Of a stretch of DNA of 64,000 bases, positions 51,403 to 58,479 are shown piece after piece; positions within the stretch are counted from its first letter, which is position 1; each line of letters opens with the position of its first letter. The DNA comes from Tamilnaduibacter salinus. Its GTDB lineage: Bacteria; Pseudomonadota; Gammaproteobacteria; Pseudomonadales; Oleiphilaceae. Location of the stretch: NCBI RefSeq assembly GCF_003096655.1, contig NZ_QEKQ01000010.1:1-64000 (forward strand), written 5' to 3'. A model generated the notes under the pieces. That model had not been told where the DNA came from, searched no databases, and saw nothing but the letters and a program-made list of their open reading frames with translations. Position numbers and translations under genes: made by a program.

Positions 51403-52143
51403 ATGAAAGCACGTCATTCAATCGCGATCGCAGTTCCCATGCTGCTTACGAGCCTTCCCGCACTGGCCTATGAAAGCGGCGATGTCATCATCCGCGGCGG
51501 GATTGCCCATGTACAGCCTCACGAGAACAGCTCCGCGATCCGTATCACACAGCCTAACCTCGGCGAGGTGCCCGGCTCCCGGGTTTCCGTTGACAGCAAC
51601 ACACAACTTGGCCTGGCGGGCACGTATATGGTGAGCAATCACTGGGGCGTGGAACTGCTCGCGTCGACACCGTTTTCGCACGATATTGATGCCGCCGGGA
51701 GCCTCTCGGGGGCCGGAAAACTCGCCGACATCAAACACCTGCCACCGACCGTATCCCTGCAGTACTACCCGATGGACAGCCAGAGCCGCTTTCAGCCCTA
51801 TGCCGGCGTTGGCCTGAACTACACCATCTTTTTCGATGAGCAGACAACCAGCACACTCACCAACAGCATCGGGGCACTGGGGGATCTGGCGAGTGGCCAG
51901 AACCTGGGTGTCACGGCGTCATCAACCAGCCTGGATCTCGACAACTCTCTGGGCGTCGCAGTGGAAGTTGGTGCGGATTACGCCATTACCGAGCGGCTTG
52001 GACTCAACGCGGGCGTCTGGTGGGTCGATCTCGACACGACCGGAACCATTGACGCTCAAACCAACATTGGCCCGGTGACCAGCGAAGTGGATGTCGACAT
52101 CGACCCACTGGTTTACATGATCGGCGCGCGTTACCGATTCTGA
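51403..52143 (+). CDS. ompW: OmpW-family outer membrane protein
   Basis: Eight-stranded beta-barrel porin of 246 residues. Start at 51403 has AAGGAG six bases upstream and a Sec signal (MKARHSIAIAVPMLLTSLPALA). Mature motifs YESGDVIIRGGIAHVQPHEN, GLAGTYMVSNHWGVELLASTPFSHDI, FQPYAGVGLNYTIFFDE and the C-terminal YMIGARYRF (ending in Phe, as OmpW barrels do) are clear. It forms a hydrophobic channel for small molecules; in hydrocarbon degraders the related AlkL takes up alkanes. Its FNR box links it to low oxygen. Confidence 0.93.
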   Translation: MKARHSIAIAVPMLLTSLPALAYESGDVIIRGGIAHVQPHENSSAIRITQPNLGEVPGSRVSVDSNTQLGLAGTYMVSNHWGVELLASTPFSHDIDAAGSLSGAGKLADIKHLPPTVSLQYYPMDSQSRFQPYAGVGLNYTIFFDEQTTSTLTNSIGALGDLASGQNLGVTASSTSLDLDNSLGVAVEVGADYAITERLGLNAGVWWVDLDTTGTIDAQTNIGPVTSEVDVDIDPLVYMIGARYRF

Positions 52144-52155
52144 GCCGCCGACCCT

Positions 52156-52182
52156 CCCGGCGGAGCGGACGCCTCCGCCGGG
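52156..52182. terminator. Hairpin between ompW and the Crp/Fnr-like gene
   Basis: Perfect 10-bp stem CCCGGCGGAG / CTCCGCCGGG with a 7-nt loop between the convergent gene ends. No T tract; probably bidirectional. Confidence 0.65.
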
Positions 52183-52186
52183 CTAA

Positions 52187-52810
52187 TCAACCGTCTCCAT
52201 GGTCTGCCCACAACGCTGGCAACACCTCGATTGTCCCACGGGACAGTCTGACCCACCCTTGTTTTTCCATTTCTTTCAATAAGCGACTGACGACTTCACG
52301 GGCCGTCCCCAGCTCGACGGCAACCGCCTGATGAGTCAGATTAAGAACCCTCTTCTGACGCCGCTCAGCGAGCCATTCACGAAGCCGCTCATCCATCCGA
52401 TGAAAGGCGACCTCCTCGACGAGCATCATCAAGTCGTCCAGACGCCGACCGTAGGCTGCCATAACGGCCTGCCGGAACCCGTCCGAGCGCGCCATCGCCG
52501 AACGGAAGACCGCCCGGGGGATCAGAACGGCCGTCGCACGCTCCTCAACCACCGCTTCGGCCCGATAGCCTCTGCCTGTCATCAAACAACCGATGGAAAG
52601 AGTGCAAAGATCGCTCTCTTCCATCCGATAAAGAACAATTCGATGCCCGGAGGCGCCGGTCATTTCCACCCGCACACACCCGGCAAGCACCACCGGTAAC
52701 CCCTGACAGGCATCGCCGGGCTGGAACACGGGCGCCGCCGCCGGCAGGTCAAGGCGTTTCAACGATCGACGCTCTTGCGCCGTTAACCACCGGATGACCG
52801 TTTCCTCCAT
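52187..52810 (-). CDS. Crp/Fnr-family regulator near sulfur genes
   Basis: Regulator of 207 residues: cyclic-nucleotide-like effector domain (about 20-115) and helix-turn-helix (about 158-200, LTHQAVAVELGTAREVVSRLLKEMEKQGWV). It lacks the FNR cluster Cys set but has four other Cys in the effector domain at about 35, 45, 69 and 75 (DLCTLSIGC), a possible redox or sulfane-sulfur sensor. It is divergent from the DUF2892 gene that heads the persulfide gene group. This neighbourhood (Crp/Fnr regulator, DUF2892, metallo-hydrolase or rhodanese) recurs in proteobacteria, which supports control of those genes. The signal is inferred. Confidence 0.85.
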   Translation of the reverse strand: MEETVIRWLTAQERRSLKRLDLPAAAPVFQPGDACQGLPVVLAGCVRVEMTGASGHRIVLYRMEESDLCTLSIGCLMTGRGYRAEAVVEERATAVLIPRAVFRSAMARSDGFRQAVMAAYGRRLDDLMMLVEEVAFHRMDERLREWLAERRQKRVLNLTHQAVAVELGTAREVVSRLLKEMEKQGWVRLSRGTIEVLPALWADHGDG

Positions 52811-53036
52811 CGCCTGACACCCCTATATCCGAAAACCCTGACATTACCCCGGCAATTGTACGGGACGATGTGACTTTATCACTGAGTGACGGTGGCCATA
52901 CCGGTATGTTGAAACCACCTCCCTGGCGACGGGTCCGTGTCGTTCATTTGCTGGTCTATCGCACATTGCGGACGACTCGAGACATAACAGGACACCGGGG
53001 ATTTCGATCCATCGAAACGGATAAGAGGATCTCGTT

Positions 53037-53228
53037 ATGAGCAAAAATATCGGCACCATCGATCGTTCACTGCGCACACTGCTTGGGCTGGCACTGATTG
53101 CCCTGGTGTTTGTCGGACCGCAGACGGCCTGGGGCTGGGTTGGTGTCATTCCATTGGCCACTGCCGCGTTCAGTCGTTGCCCGGCGTATTCGCTGCTCGG
53201 CATTCGAACCTGTCAGACCGGGCAGTAA
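53037..53228 (+). CDS. DUF2892 (YgaP-type) membrane protein
   Basis: Membrane protein of 63 residues, two helices: NIGTIDRSLRTLLGLALIALVF and GWVGVIPLATAAFSRCPAYSLLGIRTC. NIGTIDRSLR and CPAYSLLGI are DUF2892 hallmarks; the domain is the membrane part of the rhodanese YgaP. The two Cys could handle sulfane sulfur. GAGGATC precedes the start. A small hairpin (AGCGGCC TCA GGGCCGCT) follows the stop. Confidence 0.88.
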   Translation: MSKNIGTIDRSLRTLLGLALIALVFVGPQTAWGWVGVIPLATAAFSRCPAYSLLGIRTCQTGQ

Positions 53229-53595
53229 CCCAGCGGCCTCAGGGCCGCTATCCGGCGGCTCTGTTGCCCCTATCACCATGAGGTGGGGGCCTTGCAATCC
53301 CCCTTTTCCATGCACGGATCACCTCCCGTGCGGGGTTTAACGCCAAGTCATCTCGATCGGTGTTACGGCACAACAGACTCCCATGATTACTTGAGGTGAG
53401 GCCGGTCGGCGAGACCCAACACCGGCGTGCTGAGGACGATCGACCGCCATCAATTTACACCTTCAATAACGACACCACTAACGATAGCTCACAACAACAC
53501 ACCGGATAATCACCTGCAATTGGCCGCAAACGACTTTTCGGTTATATCGTTATAACCAGAAAGAAAACACTCCCTCAACTCACAGGAGGATGACC
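53229..53595. other. Intergenic region upstream of the persulfide-dioxygenase-like gene
   Basis: No gene found. From about 53440 the DNA becomes AT-rich and contains a perfect inverted repeat at 53540-53557; this part should hold the promoter and operator of the downstream gene. Confidence 0.6.
53540..53557. promoter_or_regulatory. Perfect inverted repeat, candidate operator
   Basis: GGTTATA-TCGT-TATAACC is a 7-bp perfect inverted repeat with a 4-nt centre, 38 bp before the start of the persulfide-dioxygenase-like gene. It does not fit the FNR consensus. It may bind the divergent Crp/Fnr-like regulator or an ArsR-type sulfide sensor encoded elsewhere. Confidence 0.6.
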
Positions 53596-54504
53596 GTGGT
53601 CACGTTTCGGCTATCGCAATCACGAAAACCGGGAACGCCAGATGTTGCGGGGTTCTACGACCCACGCACCTTCAGCGTGCAATACATCGTTAGTGATCCG
53701 CAGACGAGCGCGTGCGCTATTATTGATCCGGTACTCGATTTCGATGAAAAGTCCGGCGCAACAGCCACCCATCACGCGGACGAACTTCTCGACTACATCC
53801 AACGAGAGGGTCTGACGCTCCAATGGATTCTGGACACACACCCGCACGCGGATCACTTTTCAGCCGCTCACTACCTGAAAGAGAAATCCGGCGCACCGAC
53901 GGCGATTGGAGGCTACGTTCGGGATGTTCAATCGCTCTGGAAAGACATCTACAACTGGCCCGACTTTCCGGCGGACGGGCGCCAATGGGATCAATTGTTT
54001 CAGGCAGGCGATGAGTTCCGCATTGGCAGCCTGAGCGGCCATGTCCGGTTTTCACCCGGGCACACGCTGGCATCGGTGACCTATGTGATTGGCGATGCCG
54101 CTTTTGTACACGACACGATTTTTCAACCGGACTTTGGTACAGCAAGGGCTGATTTCCCGGGCGGCAGCGCCCACCAGCTCTGGGCGTCCATCCGGGATAT
54201 CCTGTCGCTGCCTGACGAGACGCGGCTTTTCACCGGCCATGACTACCGACCCGGTGGACGGGAGCCGGAATGGGAGAGCACCGTTGCCGAACAGAGGACT
54301 CGCAACAAACATCTGGCAGGGACGAGCGAAGCTCAGTATGTCGCCATGCGCGAACAGCGTGACCGTGAACTCCCGATGCCCAAGCTGATCTTACCGGCTC
54401 TCCAGGTGAACACCTGCGGAGGACAACTCCCGGAACCGGAGAGTAACGGCAAACGCTACCTCAAGATCCCACTGGATGCTCTGGACGGCGCGGCCTGGGA
54501 CTGA
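53596..54504 (+). CDS. Metallo-beta-lactamase-fold persulfide dioxygenase-like protein
   Basis: MBL-fold protein of about 302 residues. I prefer GTG at 53596, since AGGAGG is then six bases away; ATG at 53590 abuts it. Metal motif THPHADH at about 81-87, HVRFSPGHT (third His), GDAAFVHDTIFQPDFGTARADFPGGS with the bridging Asp, and FTGHDYRPGG with the last His. This is the BLH/ETHE1-like layout, with the mononuclear iron persulfide dioxygenases that oxidise glutathione persulfide to sulfite. The DFGTARADFPGGSAHQLWASI block is diagnostic. The neighbours (DUF2892, DsrE, rhodanese) support a role in sulfide or sulfane-sulfur removal. Confidence 0.9.
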   Translation: MVTFRLSQSRKPGTPDVAGFYDPRTFSVQYIVSDPQTSACAIIDPVLDFDEKSGATATHHADELLDYIQREGLTLQWILDTHPHADHFSAAHYLKEKSGAPTAIGGYVRDVQSLWKDIYNWPDFPADGRQWDQLFQAGDEFRIGSLSGHVRFSPGHTLASVTYVIGDAAFVHDTIFQPDFGTARADFPGGSAHQLWASIRDILSLPDETRLFTGHDYRPGGREPEWESTVAEQRTRNKHLAGTSEAQYVAMREQRDRELPMPKLILPALQVNTCGGQLPEPESNGKRYLKIPLDALDGAAWD

Positions 54505-54514
54505 CTCCTCTACC

Positions 54515-54542
54515 AAGCCGGGCCCGCGCCGCCCGGCTTTTC
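54515..54542 (+). terminator. Intrinsic terminator after the metallo-hydrolase gene
   Basis: AAGCCGGGC, 7-nt loop, GCCCGGCTT and a short T run, 10 bp after the stop. Confidence 0.88.
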
Positions 54543-54647
54543 AGTTCGGACGCGACTCGTCGGTGATAATGTCACTGACCATCACGAGCACGCGATTTAG
54601 CATCACCAGCGCACTGACCCCATTTTTCGCAACAAAGAGACCGAGTT

Positions 54648-55091
54648 ATGAAGACCACCATCCGCAAGCTAATGATCGCTGCACTGTTTGTCGCCGCACC
54701 ATTCAGCCTTCAGGCCGAAAATCACGGCCCGGAAGTGGAAGACGTACTTGTGATTCTTTCCAGCGATTCCCCCCAAACGCAGGGCATGGCCATGGTCCTG
54801 TCGAATACCATGGCAAAGCAGGGTGCGGACGTGGATGTCCTGTTGTGCGACCAGGCGGGCGACCTGGCGCTGAGGCATTACGAGGGAGAGGCTCTGAACC
54901 CCAAAGGCATCACCCCGGGACAGATGCTCCGCTCATTGCTTAAAAAAGGTGGATCGGCTCAAGTCTGCGCATTGTACCTGCCCAACAGCCACCATCAGAA
55001 AACCGACCTGCTGGACGGCGTTGCTGTGGCCATGCCTGACGGCATGTCAGGGCAGATGCTGGATTCGAATGTAAGAGTCTTTACGTTTTGA
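54648..55091 (+). CDS. Periplasmic DsrE-family protein
   Basis: Exported protein of 147 residues: Sec signal (MKTTIRKLMIAALFVAAPFSLQA) then a DsrE/DsrF fold (VEDVLVILSSDSPQTQGMAMVLSNTMAKQGADVDVLLCDQAGDLAL; GITPGQMLRSLLKKGGSAQVCALYLPNS). The Cys in SAQVCALY is where sulfur-carrying Cys lies in many DsrE proteins. It may trap or pass sulfane sulfur in the periplasm. It lies between the persulfide dioxygenase-like gene and the periplasmic rhodanese gene. Confidence 0.87.
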   Translation: MKTTIRKLMIAALFVAAPFSLQAENHGPEVEDVLVILSSDSPQTQGMAMVLSNTMAKQGADVDVLLCDQAGDLALRHYEGEALNPKGITPGQMLRSLLKKGGSAQVCALYLPNSHHQKTDLLDGVAVAMPDGMSGQMLDSNVRVFTF

Positions 55092-55097
55092 GCAACC

Positions 55098-55130
55098 GCG
55101 CCGGTCGCAACGGACCGGCGCATTCACTTT
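55098..55130 (+). terminator. Terminator after the DsrE-family gene
   Basis: GCGCCGGTC, 6-nt loop, GACCGGCGC, then ATTCACTTTC. A strong 9-bp stem with a modest T-rich tail, 7 bp after the stop. Confidence 0.75.
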
Positions 55131-55171
55131 CTCTCACCATCACGGCCAACGATCAGGCAGCAGAGCAACCG

Positions 55172-55723
55172 TCACGGACGATAAATCTTCTCTGGGTTGA
55201 TGTTCATCGACCACGGCAGCCCGGCATTCTGCCATCCGTTCTTCACACGAAACCCTGCCATCTCGCCGCTGCTGACAGCACTGCCCTGGAACCCGTGGTT
55301 AATGTATTTCACGTTCGGGAAGCCCCGTTCACGCAGGTATTCCGCGCTGGGCTTGCCACGGGAGGAGCCGGAGCGGCACATGGTGACGATGAGGGATTCC
55401 TTGTTCAGCCCCTTCTCCGCCAACGCCGCCTCGATATCCGCAACGAAATCCGGATTGATGTCCATCGCGAACACTCCGCGGTCTTCACTGAATCGGGAGC
55501 GATCCACCAGCAGGAATGGAATATTGGCATCCACCGCGTCCGTAAACCCGATGAACATGATCTCGACCGGATCCCGCACATCGACGAACAGGATGTCCTC
55601 ACCCTGTTCCTGGGTCATCTCCCAAACCTGTTTCGGCGTTACCGAGTAATCGTCTCCGGCCAACACCGGACCGGCCAGCCCCCAGCCGACCATCATCGAT
55701 AACGCCATCAGAAACGTTTTCAT
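55172..55723 (-). CDS. Periplasmic rhodanese (sulfurtransferase)
   Basis: Exported sulfurtransferase of 183 residues: signal peptide (MKTFLMALSMMVGWGLAGPVLA) and one rhodanese domain. DILFVDVRDPVEIMFIGF and the active-site loop MCRSGSSRGKPSAEYL with Cys116 are clear; the loop's Arg and Ser/Gly residues form the persulfide cradle. C-terminal NHGFQGSAVSSGEMAGFRVKNGWQNAGLPW matches a family of periplasmic rhodaneses. AGGAG precedes the start by seven bases. It should carry sulfane sulfur near the DsrE protein and the DUF2892 membrane protein. Confidence 0.92.
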   Translation of the reverse strand: MKTFLMALSMMVGWGLAGPVLAGDDYSVTPKQVWEMTQEQGEDILFVDVRDPVEIMFIGFTDAVDANIPFLLVDRSRFSEDRGVFAMDINPDFVADIEAALAEKGLNKESLIVTMCRSGSSRGKPSAEYLRERGFPNVKYINHGFQGSAVSSGEMAGFRVKNGWQNAGLPWSMNINPEKIYRP

Positions 55724-55826
55724 TTCAACACTCCTATGCTTCCCAACTCGACAGGACCCGCCAACCCGACAAAGAACGGACCATGCCCTTTTCAGAGCAT
55801 CGTCCGTCCAGCCGTGCGGCGGCGCG

Positions 55827-56453
55827 TTACACTTTTGTCGTCCTCAGGTACGGACGATGCTCAACCCAGCCATTTGGGAACATCTCTTTCGCATCCTCAT
55901 CAGAGACACTCGGCGGGATGATCACATCACCACCCATGCGCCAGTCCGCCGGTAGCGCACAGTTCTTGTCGTCCGCCATCTGGAGTGCATCGATCACCCG
56001 AAGAATCTCGTCGAAATTCCGGCCCACCGCCATTGGGTAGGTCAGCGTCAGACGCACCTTCTTATCCGGGTCGATGATGAAAACACTCCGAACCGCAGCT
56101 GTTTCACTCTCTCCAGGGTGAATCATTTCATACAGCTCGGAAATCTTATGATCGGCGTCGGCGACGATCGGAAACTGCAGATCGCAGCCCTGTGTGTCGT
56201 TCACGTCTTCAATCCACTTGTTGTGCTCTTCTACGGTGTCCGTAGACAGGCCGAGCGGCTTGACGTTGCGCTTTGCGAACTCTTCCGCGAGCTGAGCCGT
56301 ACGACCCATTTCAGTCGTGCAGACTGGCGTGAAGTCAGCCGGGTGGCTGAAGAAAAACACCCAGGAATCACCCGCCCATTCATGAAGGCTGATCTCCCCA
56401 CTGGTGCTGGCTACCTTAAAATCAGGGGCGGTTTCGCCCAGTCGAATTGTCAT
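55827..56453 (-). CDS. 1-Cys peroxiredoxin (Prx6-like)
   Basis: Peroxiredoxin of 208 residues. The peroxidatic Cys45 lies in PADFTPVCTTE; the long C-terminal part (GRNFDEILRVIDALQMADDKNCALPADWRMGGDVIIPPSVSDE) is Prx6-type. There is no standard resolving Cys in the usual place; other Cys are at about 90 (TQGCDLQFP) and about 163 (NCALP). It reduces peroxides with an external thiol, and several Prx6 proteins also reduce lipid hydroperoxides. Good ribosome site AGGAG. It is divergent from the CcoM-like gene; the shared 274 bp contain the FNR palindrome. Confidence 0.93.
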   Translation of the reverse strand: MTIRLGETAPDFKVASTSGEISLHEWAGDSWVFFFSHPADFTPVCTTEMGRTAQLAEEFAKRNVKPLGLSTDTVEEHNKWIEDVNDTQGCDLQFPIVADADHKISELYEMIHPGESETAAVRSVFIIDPDKKVRLTLTYPMAVGRNFDEILRVIDALQMADDKNCALPADWRMGGDVIIPPSVSDEDAKEMFPNGWVEHRPYLRTTKV

Positions 56454-56644
56454 ATCGCTTCTCCTTTCAGGTTATCGGATCGCTTCGTCATCGTGACGAC
56501 AAGACAGGGACAGCGTAACCAGCATTTATTGCATATACAAAAATCGAATATCTATAGAACAAATAGTTTTTATGCAATGGAGCACTCAACCGTCACGCCG
56601 CCGGAAGAGACCGAAAGCGACTGGTTGCCCAATTCGAGTACTGC

Positions 56645-56658
56645 TTGATCTGGATCAA
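56645..56658. promoter_or_regulatory. Perfect FNR/ANR box upstream of the CcoM-like gene
   Basis: TTGATCTGGATCAA matches all ten defined positions of TTGAT-N4-ATCAA. It is 69 bp upstream of the 42-residue CcoM-like ORF, a usual activator position, and 191 bp upstream of the divergent peroxiredoxin gene. Confidence 0.88.
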
Positions 56659-56727
56659 ACGATGCCTCACGCATCCGGATTACGATGCAATCATTGAATC
56701 AGTCACACGTCGGAGGAGGAATCAATC

Positions 56728-56856
56728 ATGTACGTGGACAACGTTGTTCTGGCAGGCATTGGCACCGTAATGCTCATGTTCGCCTTCTTCGGTGGGGTGG
56801 GCTATTTCGTGTGGCACGACGCCCACAAAGAGAAGCCGAAGGATCATAAGCACTAA
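56728..56856 (+). CDS. ccoM: CcoM-like small cbb3 oxidase subunit
   Basis: ORF of 42 residues, too short for standard ORF calling: MYVDNVVLAGIGTVMLMFAF then FGGVGYFVWHDAHKEKPKDHKH. A single membrane helix (about 6-30) begins with YVDNVVLAG, which I recall from CcoM, the small extra subunit of Pseudomonas stutzeri cbb3 cytochrome oxidase. A strong GGAGGAGG ribosome site lies before it and a perfect FNR box upstream, as expected for a microaerobic oxidase part. The main ccoNOQP genes are not in the window. If it is not CcoM, it is still a real expressed small membrane protein. Confidence 0.75.
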   Translation: MYVDNVVLAGIGTVMLMFAFFGGVGYFVWHDAHKEKPKDHKH

Positions 56857-56938
56857 CGGCGCCCCCATTGGCAGTGCGCTCCGTGCACCGTTAGGGTGGT
56901 CTGAGAACACCCGTTTCCCATGACCGGAAGGTGATCGG

Positions 56939-57082
56939 ATGCGCCACGCCAATGTCGTGAAAGCCATCGTGGCCGCTGCCATCATCGGCGCGGCCGCGTT
57001 TGTCATCATCAAGGACGAACCGGCTCCCCCGACCGGCGATATCAACGCCATCGAGCCGGTGCCCAAACAGGACGCGCCCTGA
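56939..57082 (+). CDS. Small single-TM protein downstream of the CcoM-like gene
   Basis: ORF of 47 residues: MRHANVVKAIVAAAIIGAAA followed by FVIIKDEPAPPTGDINAIEPVPKQDAP. One N-terminal membrane helix (about 6-24) and an acidic, proline-rich tail. GGAAGG precedes the start by about ten bases. It lies 82 bp after the CcoM-like gene and probably shares its FNR-controlled transcript. I do not recognise the family; a small accessory protein of a respiratory complex is a guess. Confidence 0.55.
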   Translation: MRHANVVKAIVAAAIIGAAAFVIIKDEPAPPTGDINAIEPVPKQDAP

Positions 57083-57319
57083 CGGCCGACCAGCCAGTCA
57101 GAGGAAAATGCTCTACGACCGCGTATCGCGATCCAGATGGCCGGCGATCACTCTCAAACAACACCCTTTCCGAGACCCGGAAAAGGCGACTGGCCAGACG
57201 ACTGTGCTGTTCCGGAAAACCGCACACCGTTTCCGACTCGCGGCGCATTCGTGCCAGCGTCACGAGGCGTTTACAGTTGGAGTGGCGCTGCCAACACCGA
57301 CCGGGAATGACTCGCCACC

Positions 57320-58234
57320 CTACTGAGCTGCCGCCATCGCGGCGGGCGACCTGGCCAAGTAGCGCAGCGCCTGCTCCGTATCACCCTCATGCTCCGGATG
57401 AAAACCAGGCATCACCCAACGCAGACTGGCTCGGACCAGGAAAGAAAACGTCGGCACATTCTCCGTGCGGTGACCCACACGTTCCAGCTGGGCCAGAATA
57501 CGCGGGAGCATCTGCCACCCCCAGCACCGGACCTCCGGGCTTGGATCCTGGCGGTAGAGCGTCCGGCCGCCCTCGGCAATGAAGTGCAGGAAGAGCGGAA
57601 ACACCAGCGCCATCAGCGCCTGACGGCCAACGTAGAAGCCAAGCTGAGTGCGACACAGGTGCTCGAACAGATCAAACGCCACACTGCGATGCTCCACCTC
57701 CTCGGCAAGATGCCATTTGAACAGGTCGACCATCGTCGGGTCACCGTCTCTTTCCCAGCTTTCGTTATCCATCGCCCACTGACCCAACACGCCGGTAAAG
57801 TGCTCGATCGCGGCAACCAGGCCGACGCGAATGATCAGCCATGGCTTGTCCGTCGCCCGGTTCTGCAGTGCCCGGATGCCAAGCGGCGCCTCATCAAGCA
57901 ACGTCTGGAACAGCCAGGTGACCCGGTCGCGATACTCGTCCAGCGTCAGGCCATGTGCCTCGAGGTAGCCCTGGGCCTTCGTGTGGGCCCGCGAGTGGAT
58001 GGCCTCCTGACGGATGAAGCCCTGGACGTCCTTCCTCAGCTCATCGTCCTCAACCAGCGGTAACGCCTTGTTGAACACACGGCAGAACCAGAGTTCTCCT
58101 TCCGGCAACAGCATGTGGATGCCATTGATCATGTGTGTGGAAAAGGGATCGCCCCGGAGCCAGTGCAACGGTGTGTCGTCGAAATCGAAGTGAACTCGGC
58201 GGGCTTTCAGCGCGTGGTGGTCTTGGGCCGGCAT
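57320..58234 (-). CDS. PF10118-type metal-dependent hydrolase, paralogue 3
   Basis: Protein of 304 residues. Start at 58234 has AAGGAG ten bases upstream; the open frame continues to 58339 with no protein-like sequence. Di-iron-type motifs: IRQEAIHSRAHTK, VAAIEHFTGVL, EEVEHRSVAFDLFEHL; hydrophobic QALMALVFPLFLHFIAEGG and the end motif PGFHPEHEGDTE. It is the most diverged of the three copies in this window. The N-terminus (KARRVHFDFDDTPLHWLRGDPFSTHMINGIHMLLPEGE) aligns with the 31404 copy. Monocistronic. Function unknown. Confidence 0.87.
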   Translation of the reverse strand: MPAQDHHALKARRVHFDFDDTPLHWLRGDPFSTHMINGIHMLLPEGELWFCRVFNKALPLVEDDELRKDVQGFIRQEAIHSRAHTKAQGYLEAHGLTLDEYRDRVTWLFQTLLDEAPLGIRALQNRATDKPWLIIRVGLVAAIEHFTGVLGQWAMDNESWERDGDPTMVDLFKWHLAEEVEHRSVAFDLFEHLCRTQLGFYVGRQALMALVFPLFLHFIAEGGRTLYRQDPSPEVRCWGWQMLPRILAQLERVGHRTENVPTFSFLVRASLRWVMPGFHPEHEGDTEQALRYLARSPAAMAAAQ

Positions 58235-58430
58235 CTGCAGCGCTCCTTGATGTATCGCAGGCCAGAGGCCAGGAACCGCCGGATCAGGCGGGCCAACATG
58301 GGAGGCTAGCAAACGGGGCTTGGCTGTCCGTTTGCGCAACGGGCCGACGGCTCGGCAATTGGGGACAGAGAGGCTCCTGCATGAGGATCGAGGTCGCTCA
58401 CGCTCAATCTCCGCCTCTACCCCGTATCTG

Positions 58431-58459
58431 AGCCCCGGTTCGCGAGCCCGGGGCTTTTT
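58431..58459 (+). terminator. Plus-strand terminator with no obvious gene
   Basis: AGCCCCGG, 9-nt loop, CCGGGGCT, then TTTTA. The T run is on the plus strand only. Both flanking genes are on the minus strand; the chemoreceptor ends 20 bp away. It may end an unannotated plus-strand transcript starting within 58235-58430, or serve the minus strand weakly. Confidence 0.7.
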
Positions 58460-58479
58460 ACAACCTCGCCCGCCGCGGA

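Noticed and set aside
57108-57326. Plus-strand ORF of 72 residues with AGAGGA before its ATG
   Set aside because: Arg/His/Pro-rich composition, no hydrophobic or conserved pattern, and it overlaps the end of the PF10118 gene.
58300-58460. tRNA-like or known structural RNA
   Set aside because: I could not fold a cloverleaf or match a T-loop; only the terminator is supported.
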